Shown piece by piece: positions 1-6,770 of a stretch of DNA of 22,893 nucleotides (the stretch's first letter is position 1; the number at the start of each line of letters is the position of its first letter). The stretch is taken from positions 1 through 22,893 of the forward strand of contig CAZWVT010000030.1 of the NCBI GenBank assembly GCA_964636665.1, written 5' to 3'. This DNA is from JAAYLC01 sp964636665 (GTDB lineage: Bacteria; Bacteroidota; Bacteroidia; Flavobacteriales; Flavobacteriaceae). The notes under the pieces are model-generated. The model saw only the letters and a list, made by a program, of their open reading frames with translations, made no database searches and was not told the DNA's origin. The translations under genes were made by a program, and so were the position numbers.

Positions 1-511
1 AAGCGAGTTCGTAAGCATCAAATACTTGTCCGTCAAAAAACACGCCTTGCGTGGGGAGTTCTTGCGTTTTTAATTGCAATGAGATTTCATTGACTTTTTG
101 AGATAAATCATCCACATTATTTTCAATACGATTCATTCGTTGGTTCAGGGCATATCCTTTGAGTAAATAATCCCGTAAAATATTGGTTGCCCATATTCTG
201 AACTGTGTACCCTTTATTGAATTTACTCTATATCCAACAGAAATGATTACATCCAGATTGTAGTTAAGTAATTCTCTGGTAACCTTTCTATTGCCTTCCT
301 TTCGAACTTGTGCAAATTTTGCACAAGTTGCTTTTTCATCCAATTCCCCCGTTGAATATATATTTTGTAAGTGTTTGGTAATTGATGATCTATCCGTTTG
401 AAAGAGTTCAGCAAGTTGATATTGATTCAGCCATACGGTTTCATTTTCAAATCTCACCTCTATATGTTCGGCAATCTCATTGGGGCTATATAAGATGATT
501 TCGTTGTTCAT
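1..511 (-). CDS. RhuM family protein, N-terminal part (cut by window edge)
   Basis: The reading frame opens with ATG at 511-509 and runs off the left edge of the window, giving about 170 residues. The translation has the hallmarks of the RhuM (COG3943) family: an early VWLNQYQLAELF segment resembling a DNA-binding helix, a TDRSSITKHL segment, a KFAQVRKEG motif, then NLDVIISVGYRVNS and TQFRIWATNILRDYL. A coiled-coil-like stretch (NQRMNRIENNVDDLSQKV) follows near the edge. RhuM proteins are often found inside type I restriction-modification loci of Bacteroidota, and this gene starts only 2 nt after the hsdM stop codon, so the two are almost certainly co-transcribed. The biochemical role of RhuM is not established; the name comes from a Salmonella pathogenicity-island gene and does not show virulence here. 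The family call is firm and the function is open. Confidence 0.9.
   Translation of the reverse strand, partial: MNNEIILYSPNEIAEHIEVRFENETVWLNQYQLAELFQTDRSSITKHLQNIYSTGELDEKATCAKFAQVRKEGNRKVTRELLNYNLDVIISVGYRVNSIKGTQFRIWATNILRDYLLKGYALNQRMNRIENNVDDLSQKVNEISLQLKTQELPTQGVFFDGQVFDAYELA
305..329. repeat. Perfect 12-bp inverted repeat inside rhuM
   Basis: The left arm AACTTGTGCAAA (305-316) and the right arm TTTGCACAAGTT (318-329) are exact reverse complements separated by one T. The palindrome lies inside the codons for the conserved CAKFAQV motif of the RhuM-like protein, so it may simply follow from the protein sequence. A 25-nt near-perfect dyad could also act as a protein-binding site or a cruciform. 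Confidence 0.6.
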
Positions 512-513
512 TT

Positions 514-1962
514 TTAAATCATATCTTTTATTGATTCCAAAATTGCGTTGCTTTCATCATCCAATGCTTTCATCTCTTCCAAAATTTCTTGAGGTTTACG
601 CAAAGGCGGTGCTTCGGGCGTATTGGGATTTTTTATGCTTAAATCAAAAGTAGTTTGGTCTATGTCATTTATGTTTACCGTCCACGAGTTTTCACTATCG
701 GCAAAGGTTTTTTGCAATTCCACAAACTCCGCCAAATCTTTTTCGTTCAGTGGGTTGGTCTTGCCCAAATTTCGGTCAAGATTCAATTGGTAAAACCAAG
801 TTTTTTGAGTAGGCTTCCCTTTTTCAAAAAACAACACCACGGTTTTCACACCTGCTCCCGTAAAGGTTCCGCCGGGTAAATCTAAAACTGTGTGCAGGTG
901 GCAGCTTTGTAAAAGTTCTTTCCGTAAAGCAATGCTGGCATTATCTGTATTGCTCAAAAATGTGTTTTTGATAACAATACCCGCTCTTCCGCCTGCTCTC
1001 AATATTTTAATGAAATGTTGCAAAAATAGCGATGCGGTTTCACCTGTTTTGATGGGAAAGTTCTGTTGCACTTCTGCACGTTCTTTTCCTCCAAAGGGTG
1101 GATTGGCAAGCACCACATCATAGCGGTCTTTTTCTTGTATGTCGGCTATGTTTTCTGCAAGTGTATTGGTATGGACGATGTTGGGAGCTTCCACGCCGTG
1201 CAAAATCATATTCATCGTACCTATGATATACGCCAAAGATTTTTTCTCTTTTCCGTAGAAAGTTCGTTTTTGTAGAGTTTCCCAATCTTTGGAAGAGAGT
1301 CCAGGTTTGTTCATATAAGCAAAAGCCTCACACAAGAATCCTGCACTACCTGATGCTCCATCATAAACCGTTTCGCCAATCTTAGGGTCAACGACTTTTA
1401 CAATCGTTGTAATCAGTGGACGTGGTGTGTAATATTCACCACCATTTCGTCCAGCATTTCCCATATTTTTAATTTTATCTTCGTAAAGGTGGCTCATTTC
1501 GTGCTTTTCTGCGTGGGTTCGGAAACGTAATTCGTCAATGAGGTTAATCACTTCACGCAAATTGTAGCCACTTTGTAAACGGTTTTTCAGTTCGCTGAAA
1601 ATTTCACCGATTTTATATTCAATTGTATCGGCACTTACGGCACTCAACTTAAATTGTTTGAGGTACGGAAAGAGTTTATTGTTTACAAAATCCAATAGGT
1701 CATCGCCTGTAAGGGCATTATAGTCTATTTTACCATCGGCTAATTTCGGAGCTGCCCAAACGCTCCATTGATATTCCCGGTTGATTATAGGCGTATAATC
1801 CTTACCTGTGAGTTCAGCTGCTGTAGCACGGTCTTTCTCCAAGTCATCCAAATACTTGAGGAACAAAATCCATGAGGTTTGTTCGATATAATCCAATTCA
1901 CTACCACATCCAGCATCTTTGTGGAGTATGTCATCTATATTCTTAAAAGTCTGTTCAAACAT
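514..1962 (-). CDS. hsdM: Type I restriction-modification DNA methyltransferase subunit M
   Basis: This 482-residue protein is the N6-adenine methyltransferase subunit of a type I restriction-modification complex. It would act with HsdS (specificity) and HsdR (translocase/nuclease), neither of which is in the window. Residues 1 to about 160 match the helical HsdM N-terminal domain. GEYYTPR (175-181) opens the methyltransferase domain, DGASGSAGF (201-209) is the S-adenosylmethionine motif I, and NPPF (287-290) is the catalytic motif IV. Motif I differs from the common DPACGSGGF form, but all glycines of the loop and the NPPF motif are intact, so activity is expected. The ATG at 1962 sits 69 nt after the stop of the PLD-like gene, and the stop is 2 nt before rhuM, as in an operon. 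Confidence 0.95.
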   Translation of the reverse strand: MFEQTFKNIDDILHKDAGCGSELDYIEQTSWILFLKYLDDLEKDRATAAELTGKDYTPIINREYQWSVWAAPKLADGKIDYNALTGDDLLDFVNNKLFPYLKQFKLSAVSADTIEYKIGEIFSELKNRLQSGYNLREVINLIDELRFRTHAEKHEMSHLYEDKIKNMGNAGRNGGEYYTPRPLITTIVKVVDPKIGETVYDGASGSAGFLCEAFAYMNKPGLSSKDWETLQKRTFYGKEKKSLAYIIGTMNMILHGVEAPNIVHTNTLAENIADIQEKDRYDVVLANPPFGGKERAEVQQNFPIKTGETASLFLQHFIKILRAGGRAGIVIKNTFLSNTDNASIALRKELLQSCHLHTVLDLPGGTFTGAGVKTVVLFFEKGKPTQKTWFYQLNLDRNLGKTNPLNEKDLAEFVELQKTFADSENSWTVNINDIDQTTFDLSIKNPNTPEAPPLRKPQEILEEMKALDDESNAILESIKDMI

Positions 1963-2018
1963 TTGATTTTATTATTTTCAATTATTCCACTGATATTATA
2001 AAAAACTTCGTTGTTCAT
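1935..2018 (-). pseudogene. Possible N-terminal stub of a DUF1016/YhcG-type gene
   Basis: A 27-codon frame begins with ATG at 2018-2016 and overlaps the hsdM start in another frame. Its first residues, MNNEVFYNISGIIENNK, resemble from memory the start of DUF1016/YhcG (PDDEXK nuclease) proteins, which commonly sit between hsdM and hsdS in Bacteroidota. The frame ends shortly after, so at best this is a remnant or a short leader peptide. Its first 12 nt (ATGAACAACGAA) equal the first 12 nt of the rhuM gene at 511-500, suggesting that start regions were copied or recombined within the locus. The match is short and was not tested by search. Confidence 0.25.
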
Positions 2019-2031
2019 TTATATTTTTTTA

Positions 2032-2886
2032 TCACAAAACAGGTTTATTCATTGATGTTTTCCCGTTCGATTTTACTCCTGTTTTATGACAATACTTTTC
2101 GGGAAAATCAGCATTCCCATATTCATTCCATATTTTCCATGCTTCTTTACTCATAGGTTGTTTTGGATTAAATTTTATTTTTTTTCCTGTTCTAATGCAA
2201 AACCCATATTCACGTGATTCTTCAACTTCTCTTTTTGGTCTATTATTTGAAACTAAATCTAATTCCAATTCATCTGGAAAATCATTAAGTCTTTTATCTT
2301 TAAATTTTTTGTTTGGAAAATTACCATAAAATTTTTCGGTTGAATCAAAGAGGACATCAGATTTTATATAATTTTTACCTAAGCTTATAATTAGTTTTTT
2401 ATTTTCATAAACAGGTCTTTTTATAAAAACAACTTCATGGCTTTCGGCAATTTCCATACATTCATTCCAAGCATCATTATCTGCCGATTTAACAAACCTA
2501 CTTAAGAGGTTGTGCTGAGAGTAAATGCCAAATTCAATGTTATTCTTAAATGAATAATCATAAAGATTAATTGAAGTTGTTATTCCTTTCCTTTCATTGC
2601 CGTAATATTTAGCATGAAGATTTGGCACATACACTATGCTTACAAAAGGAAATTTTTTAAAATAATCAAAATCTGATTTACTCATACTTCTTTTAACTTC
2701 TTTTTCATTTTTACCAAAAACCAAAATCAAATGTATTTCAGGATTGTTTTCATGTTTATCAAATAATCTTTTGAAATAATCGTCAAGTTTGATGTATGGA
2801 GAAACAATCAGCAATGTGTTTTCTACTTCCCAAATAATATCATATATGGTGTTTTCCAAATCCTCCCCAGTTAAAAATTTACTCAT
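2032..2886 (-). CDS. Phospholipase-D-like domain protein, putative nuclease
   Basis: This 284-residue protein has a single phospholipase-D-like domain in its first 120 or so residues. LLIVSPYIK (25-33) is the typical first strand. HAKYYGNE (91-98) is an HxK motif with Glu where the classical motif has Asp. TSINLYD (104-110) followed by NNIEFG (115-120) completes the active-site region. With one motif only, the active enzyme would be a dimer, as in Nuc-type nucleases. The C-terminal 57 residues (228-284) form a separate conserved-looking tail with GFCIRTGKKI, KFNPKQP and YCHKTG, including C230, C266 and H267, which could bind a metal. The gene ends 69 nt before hsdM on the same strand, so it is probably an accessory or defence component of the restriction-modification locus. 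Cleavage of nucleic acid is inferred, not shown. Confidence 0.75.
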   Translation of the reverse strand: MSKFLTGEDLENTIYDIIWEVENTLLIVSPYIKLDDYFKRLFDKHENNPEIHLILVFGKNEKEVKRSMSKSDFDYFKKFPFVSIVYVPNLHAKYYGNERKGITTSINLYDYSFKNNIEFGIYSQHNLLSRFVKSADNDAWNECMEIAESHEVVFIKRPVYENKKLIISLGKNYIKSDVLFDSTEKFYGNFPNKKFKDKRLNDFPDELELDLVSNNRPKREVEESREYGFCIRTGKKIKFNPKQPMSKEAWKIWNEYGNADFPEKYCHKTGVKSNGKTSMNKPVL

Positions 2887-2980
2887 TATATTTTCAGTTT
2901 TTTATGTGTTATTTGCAAATATTCAAACAAAATTATCCGAAGTAAAATTAACAAAAATTTAAACATATCGATTCCCAACA

Positions 2981-3025
2981 AAAAAACCACCCTCCTCATT
3001 GCAATCTACAATTTGAGGAGGGTGG
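2981..3025 (-). terminator. Intrinsic terminator, minus strand
   Basis: CCACCCTCCTCA (2987-2998) and TGAGGAGGGTGG (3014-3025) pair perfectly over 12 bp with a 15-nt loop. Read on the minus strand the hairpin is followed by six Ts (2986-2981), so it stops transcription coming from the DsrE/DoxX side before the restriction-modification genes. The plus strand lacks a good T tract. Confidence 0.8.
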
Positions 3026-3051
3026 GGTTCTTCTGACTATTCTAAAAAAAG

Positions 3052-3135
3052 TTACTCTTCAATGGCGATGAGCTTCATTGCGTTATAAGCACCATAAAAG
3101 AATAATGAATAGTTAATCAAAACGGTCAACGCCAT
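3052..3135 (-). pseudogene. 27-codon frame resembling a membrane protein C-terminus
   Basis: The frame starts with ATG at 3135 and ends with TAA at 3054-3052, only 27 nt before the minus-strand terminator hairpin. The peptide begins MALTVLINYSLFFYGAYNAM and ends LIAIEE: one hydrophobic, aromatic-rich helix with a charged end. Its place directly before a strong terminator is where the end of a real gene would be expected, and an in-frame TAA lies just before the ATG. It is either a very small membrane peptide or the decayed tail of a lost gene. I do not recognise a family. Confidence 0.3.
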
Positions 3136-3190
3136 TTAGGGAAGCTCAATGTTAAAACTTAAACTCAATTCTCAACTTCCAACTAAAAAA

Positions 3191-3206
3191 CGCTTCACGC
3201 TTCACG
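3191..3206. repeat. Short tandem repeat, CGCTTCA unit
   Basis: The unit CGCTTCA occurs twice in direct succession (3191-3197 and 3198-3204) and is followed by CG, the start of a third copy. It lies in the spacer between the two minus-strand gene groups. Confidence 0.6.
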
Positions 3207-3241
3207 ACAGAAGTCTTAAATAAAGTGTCTTATCTAACTTC

Positions 3242-3296
3242 TATCTAAAGGCAGCTTAACGAGATAGTTACATCTGGATTCACTGCCTTTAGGATA
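3242..3296. repeat. Bulged inverted repeat, possible RNA hairpin
   Basis: TATCTAAAGGCAG (3242-3254) pairs with CTGCCTTTAGGATA (3283-3296) along 13 bp with a single bulged base and a loop of 28 nt. No T tract follows on either strand, so this is not a classical terminator. It lies about 76 nt past the stop of the DsrE-like gene and could stabilise the 3' end of that transcript. Confidence 0.5.
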
Positions 3297-3372
3297 AAGT
3301 CAATCTAATATTTATTATAATTCAAAGGCGAAAAGTCCGCATCATTTATTAAATTACATTTTTTATAAGTTA

Positions 3373-3795
3373 TCAGATTGTAAGCGTTATGAAGCCTTTT
3401 TTAACAAGTTGAAACCCAGACAGAATACCATTGGGTGTAATTTCAAGATTATCCGGCAACGTATCGGGATTTATGTTGAACTTTGAAAGTGAAATTCCAC
3501 ATACAAAGACTTTTACGTGTTGGGCTTTTGCCTTTTTCAGCTGTTCGTTAAAATCCGGATTATTTTCAATGTCATTAACTGTTTTGCCACAAAAGATTAA
3601 GTAAAACGCTCCATATTTTTCCCCGTCTTCTTCTGCTAATGCATCCGCAGTCAATAGAACAGGCTTAAGTTGTCCTATATTTTTTGAAAGCACTAAATAA
3701 TTATTCTTTGTTGGATTAATATCTTGTGCTTGTAATCGGATTGTTCCGAATAACAGAAGGGACATTGTTGTAATGAATATGATTGAATTTCTCAT
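3373..3795 (-). CDS. DsrE-family protein, exported
   Basis: This 140-residue protein starts with a signal peptide (hydrophobic residues 4-18, with a likely cleavage after AQ or QA near 23-24) and continues as a DsrE/DsrF-like domain, the fold used by sulfur-relay and persulfide-carrying proteins. Two cysteines stand at family-typical places: C69 in YLIFCGK and C99 in KVFVCGISL, the latter at the end of a central strand. The ending PNGILSGFQLVKKGFITLTI is typical of a periplasmic DsrE group found in Bacteroidota. The start codon overlaps the DoxX stop by 4 nt (ATGA), so the two genes are translationally coupled. DoxX and DsrE-type proteins are both linked to sulfur or redox chemistry, so a periplasmic thiol or sulfane-sulfur role is reasonable but inferred. 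Confidence 0.8.
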   Translation of the reverse strand: MRNSIIFITTMSLLLFGTIRLQAQDINPTKNNYLVLSKNIGQLKPVLLTADALAEEDGEKYGAFYLIFCGKTVNDIENNPDFNEQLKKAKAQHVKVFVCGISLSKFNINPDTLPDNLEITPNGILSGFQLVKKGFITLTI

Positions 3796-4202
3796 TGTTT
3801 TTGAGTTTGTAAATTTGAATTAATACTAAAAAAAAGAAGACCGCCAAGTATGGCCACATTTTTAAAAAGGGGACCTAAAGATGCCATTTGTCCTACTTGT
3901 ATGGTCAGCGTAATAGGAATTAAAACTGCTATTAATACAATTGCAGCGATTCGGGTTTTAAAACCTATAAGTAACGACATACCCGCAATTAACATAACAA
4001 CACCTGATAGAATCACAGCTGTTTCGGGTGTGCCTATAATATTCCCGATAAAGCCCATAGAGGCATTTTCTATCCTGCTCACGGTTTTTTCGGTATTTAA
4101 AAAATGACTGGTGCTTGCTACTATAAAAATCAGGCTAAGCATAATGCGAAGTACAACTACAGACTTGTAGCTAACTTCAAGAGTTTTTTCTTGTAATTTC
4201 AT
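3792..4202 (-). CDS. DoxX family membrane protein
   Basis: This 136-residue integral membrane protein has four predicted helices at about residues 17-35, 59-80, 84-104 and 112-127. The pattern of a first helix followed by a loop with F and H, then helices containing LLIGFKTRIAA and LGPLFKNVAILGGLL, is that of the DoxX family. DoxX was named for a subunit of an archaeal thiosulfate:quinone oxidoreductase; in mycobacteria a DoxX protein works with SodA and a thiosulfate sulfurtransferase in oxidative-stress defence. Here it is coupled to a DsrE-like protein, which fits thiol or sulfur redox work at the inner membrane. The family call is firm, the substrate unknown. Confidence 0.85.
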   Translation of the reverse strand: MKLQEKTLEVSYKSVVVLRIMLSLIFIVASTSHFLNTEKTVSRIENASMGFIGNIIGTPETAVILSGVVMLIAGMSLLIGFKTRIAAIVLIAVLIPITLTIQVGQMASLGPLFKNVAILGGLLFFSINSNLQTQKQ

Positions 4203-4226
4203 TTTTGATATTTATAATTGATAAAT

Positions 4227-4246
4227 AGCAGTTGACAGCAACTGCT
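4227..4246. repeat. 8-bp inverted repeat before doxX
   Basis: AGCAGTTG (4227-4234) and CAACTGCT (4239-4246) are perfect reverse complements with a 4-nt loop. The element lies between the unknown secreted gene and the DoxX start on the minus strand, about 25 nt before the start codon. With no T tract it could be an RNA hairpin that tunes expression inside the operon, or an operator. Confidence 0.45.
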
Positions 4247-4273
4247 TTAAGTTTTCACATTCTGAAAAATCAA

Positions 4274-4624
4274 TTATGAATAAATCTTGAGATTCTGATA
4301 CAGAATATACAGCGGAACATCAACAGCTTCTCTGTTTCTCGATGCATCAAAGATGAAAGTATGTTTAAAAAAATAATTTGTGAAACCAGAAAAAGAAATA
4401 TCCGATATTAGAAAATCGCCTTGCTGAAAGGTTGGTTTTGAAATATTATGGAAAGTTACAGCAACCTCAAAAGTCTGGCAATCTGATTGGGAAATTGTAG
4501 ATTTACTCTTGTGTGGAACTTTTATTGTGGGAATTCCTAATTCAGTTTGAATGAAATTCCTAACCTTGCAAGGTGAAAGCAATAACAACAATACAAGTCC
4601 AAAAACGGACACAATTGAATTCAT
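4274..4624 (-). CDS. Small secreted protein of unknown function
   Basis: I choose the ATG at 4624, giving 116 residues; an upstream ATG at 4669 would add 15 charged residues before the signal sequence. The protein begins with a hydrophobic export signal (FGLVLLLLL) followed by SPCKVRNFIQTELGIP. The cysteine might be a lipidation site, but the SPC context is not a good lipobox. The rest has no catalytic motif I recognise; it contains one more cysteine (in SQSDCQTFE) and ends with VDVPLYILYQNLKIYS. Similar short proteins with a PCKVRN-like segment seem familiar from flavobacterial genomes, but I cannot name a family. It lies between DUF417 and DoxX on the same strand, so it probably works in the same envelope process. 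Confidence 0.65.
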   Translation of the reverse strand: MNSIVSVFGLVLLLLLSPCKVRNFIQTELGIPTIKVPHKSKSTISQSDCQTFEVAVTFHNISKPTFQQGDFLISDISFSGFTNYFFKHTFIFDASRNREAVDVPLYILYQNLKIYS

Positions 4625-4765
4625 TTTTATCTTACCATTTTCCTTCACTTTTGTAAAAATAGGATGCATTTCCTGAAAAGATGTTAGATTTTTCCTAATA
4701 AACCAAAATGGTCTTAAAAAGTAGGTTTAAGGCAATATATCGCACTTAAAATGCACGTTGACGCA

Positions 4766-5386
4766 TTAGTTATTGATTTGTATTTTACTTTGTCTTATCC
4801 GTTTGGCAGATTCGGAGGCTGTTATCAATCCGGCACCCATCATGATTATATCTTTTAATACCAACCTTCCGGCACCTGATAGATAGGGAAATCCATAATG
4901 CGGTGTGGGCGAATCTCCGCCTAAATTAGGCACGTAAACTTCGGGCGTGGTTATTAGGAAAGTCAAAGTAACTATAGACATCCCAAAGGTCAACAATCCT
5001 CCCCAAAGTCCAATCTTCGGAAACCAAATCCCTAAAAGCGTCAACAGACCGATGATTACAATTACCGTCCCCAATCCGTATGAGAATATATAAGTTCCGT
5101 TTGATTTGTGCCAAGCGATATTATCAGCAACCATTTTCCCTTCCGGATTTTTGTGTAATGTATAAGCCGCAACTGTCTCGCCTTTTTCGTTGATGACCGT
5201 TTCAGATGAATTTTTATAAAAAAAACTCATCAACGGACTGTTGATAACAAAAGGTACAATTCCGTCTGCTTCGTATTGAAAAGCTTTTAACCCGCCAATC
5301 CATACCATAACAATAAAAATTGCAAACCGCGTGAAGTTGATAAAATTATCTTGACTATTTACTAAAACATTAAGCAGTTGATTCAT
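4766..5386 (-). CDS. DUF417 (YkgB/RclC-like) membrane protein
   Basis: This 206-residue inner-membrane protein has helices at about 21-33, 99-119, 127-147 and 175-192. Family-typical segments are WIGGLKAFQYEADGIVPFV (29-47), SPLMSF (50-55) and GFPYLSGAGRLVLKD (165-179). DUF417 includes E. coli RclC (YkgB), part of the rclABC reactive-chlorine resistance operon. An extra soluble insert of some 40 residues (57-98) separates helix 1 from the rest, as in many family members. It is the first gene of the minus-strand group that continues with an unknown secreted protein, DoxX and DsrE. No RclR-type regulator or RclA flavoprotein is in view, so hypochlorite resistance is a hypothesis from family membership only. 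Confidence 0.85.
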   Translation of the reverse strand: MNQLLNVLVNSQDNFINFTRFAIFIVMVWIGGLKAFQYEADGIVPFVINSPLMSFFYKNSSETVINEKGETVAAYTLHKNPEGKMVADNIAWHKSNGTYIFSYGLGTVIVIIGLLTLLGIWFPKIGLWGGLLTFGMSIVTLTFLITTPEVYVPNLGGDSPTPHYGFPYLSGAGRLVLKDIIMMGAGLITASESAKRIRQSKIQINN

Positions 5387-5569
5387 AATGCATTCAATTA
5401 ATTTAAAACGGATTTAAAGTCTATTCGGACACGAGGATTGTTAAATAATAACCTGAAAATCCGAGGTGATTAAAATTATCTTGCAATATAGCAATTCATT
5501 CAATTTTATCTGTCAGCTATCTCCTAAACTACATTATACATTATCCACCTTATTTAAATTGATGATGAT

Positions 5570-5577
5570 TATCTTTG
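5570..5577 (+). promoter_or_regulatory. Bacteroidota -7 box before purK
   Basis: TATCTTTG fits the TAnnTTTG consensus of the Bacteroidota housekeeping sigma factor. It ends 18 nt before the purK ATG, which would give a short leader. A clear -33 TTTG is not seen at the usual spacing. Confidence 0.55.
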
Positions 5578-5595
5578 CAACTCTAAAATGTAATT

Positions 5596-6759
5596 ATGGA
5601 TTACTTTTCATCCGATTTTACACTCGGAATATTGGGCGGGGGGCAACTTGGCAAAATGTTGCTCTATGAAACCCGCAAATGGGACATCCGAACGCATGTG
5701 CTGGATCCGTCGGCTGAGGCGCCTTCCAAAATCGCTTGCAATCATTTTGCACAAGGGGATTTAACCGACTATGACACGGTTTACAACTTCGGTAAAAATG
5801 TGGATGTATTGACCATTGAAATTGAAAATGTCAACATTCGCGCCTTGGAACAATTGGAAAAAGAAGGCGTAAAAGTATATCCAAGTGCTGCCACTCTTAA
5901 GAAGATTCAGAATAAAGGTGTCCAAAAACAGTTTTATGAAAAGCACCATTTGCCCACGGCTCCTTTCCAACTATTTGAAAACAAGCATGCGCTTGCTGAA
6001 GCCTTGAACAATGGTGAACTCAACTTTCCTTTTGTCTGGAAAAGCTGTACCGGCGGTTATGACGGACGCGGGGTTGCCATGATTCGACAAGCATCAGATT
6101 TGGATTCACTTTCTGAAGATGCTTGCATTGCGGAACAACTGATTCCGTTTAAAAACGAACTCGCCGTCATCGTAGCACGGAATGCTCAAGGGGAAATCAA
6201 AACTTATCCGGTGGTGGAAATGGAGTTTCATCCCACGGCGAATCAAGTGGAGTATGTGATATGTCCGGCGCGTATCGATGAATCGGCGGCCAACAAAGCA
6301 CGCGCATTAGCCGAAAAAGTATCTTGCGTTTTCGAACATGTCGGTTTGCTGGCTGTTGAAATGTTCCAGACGGAAACCGACGAGATTATCATCAACGAAG
6401 TAGCGCCACGGCCACACAACAGTGGTCATTACAGCATTGAAGCATCTTATACCAATCAATTTGAACAGCATTTGCGCGCCATATTAAACCTGCCGTTGGG
6501 CGCTACCGAAAGTAAAACCAACGGAATTATGGTGAATTTGGTCGGCGAAGAAGGACATACGGGAGCGGTTTATTATAAAAACATCGAACGTATTTTGAAT
6601 CTTCCGGGCGTAACGCCACATATTTACGGCAAAAAAGAAACCCGTCCGTTTCGGAAAATGGGTCATGTTACCATTACGCACCCGGATATCGGAGAAGCCC
6701 GAAAACTTGCCGAACAAGTCAAAGAAACCATCAAAGTAATTCACAAACAGCATTCTTAA
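5596..6759 (+). CDS. purK: N5-carboxyaminoimidazole ribonucleotide synthase
   Basis: PurK is a cytosolic ATP-grasp enzyme of purine biosynthesis. It joins bicarbonate to aminoimidazole ribonucleotide using ATP, giving N5-CAIR, which PurE then rearranges. The 387-residue product has the normal length. It opens with the pre-ATP-grasp glycine loop GILGGGQLGKM (11-21). The ATP-grasp lid KSCTGGYDGRG (149-159) and the metal- and substrate-binding segment INEVAPRPHNSGHY (266-279) are intact. The start at ATG 5596 is right because the glycine loop follows directly and a -7 promoter box lies just upstream. purE starts 11 nt after the purK stop, so the pair is one operon and together carries out the two-step carboxylation. 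Confidence 0.97.
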   Translation: MDYFSSDFTLGILGGGQLGKMLLYETRKWDIRTHVLDPSAEAPSKIACNHFAQGDLTDYDTVYNFGKNVDVLTIEIENVNIRALEQLEKEGVKVYPSAATLKKIQNKGVQKQFYEKHHLPTAPFQLFENKHALAEALNNGELNFPFVWKSCTGGYDGRGVAMIRQASDLDSLSEDACIAEQLIPFKNELAVIVARNAQGEIKTYPVVEMEFHPTANQVEYVICPARIDESAANKARALAEKVSCVFEHVGLLAVEMFQTETDEIIINEVAPRPHNSGHYSIEASYTNQFEQHLRAILNLPLGATESKTNGIMVNLVGEEGHTGAVYYKNIERILNLPGVTPHIYGKKETRPFRKMGHVTITHPDIGEARKLAEQVKETIKVIHKQHS

Positions 6760-6770
6760 ATTTGAAACTC

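Larger units (their letters stand above)
2887..3372. other. Repeat-rich intergenic spacer of 486 nt
   Basis: No gene longer than 30 codons is convincing here. The spacer separates two minus-strand gene groups and holds a strong terminator hairpin, a 27-codon remnant-like frame, a short tandem repeat and a second bulged hairpin, each listed separately. The stretch between 3136 and 3330 is rich in CTTCA and TCTTA words of the kind that often accumulate in Bacteroidota intergenic DNA. No tRNA, attachment site or insertion-sequence end was recognised. Confidence 0.6.

Noticed and set aside
201..209. Motif I variant of HsdM (protein residues 201-209, DGASGSAGF) as a sign of inactivation
   Set aside because: The glycine loop and NPPF motif are intact, and similar DGA-GSAGF forms are known in this HsdM subgroup.
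3191..3206. CGCTTCA repeat as a possible CRISPR array or attachment site
   Set aside because: There are only two full adjacent units with no spacers and no integrase nearby; it is a small tandem repeat.
6762..6770. TTG start giving a 164-residue PurE
   Set aside because: The ATG at 6771 gives the normal PurE N-terminus; the three extra residues have no support.
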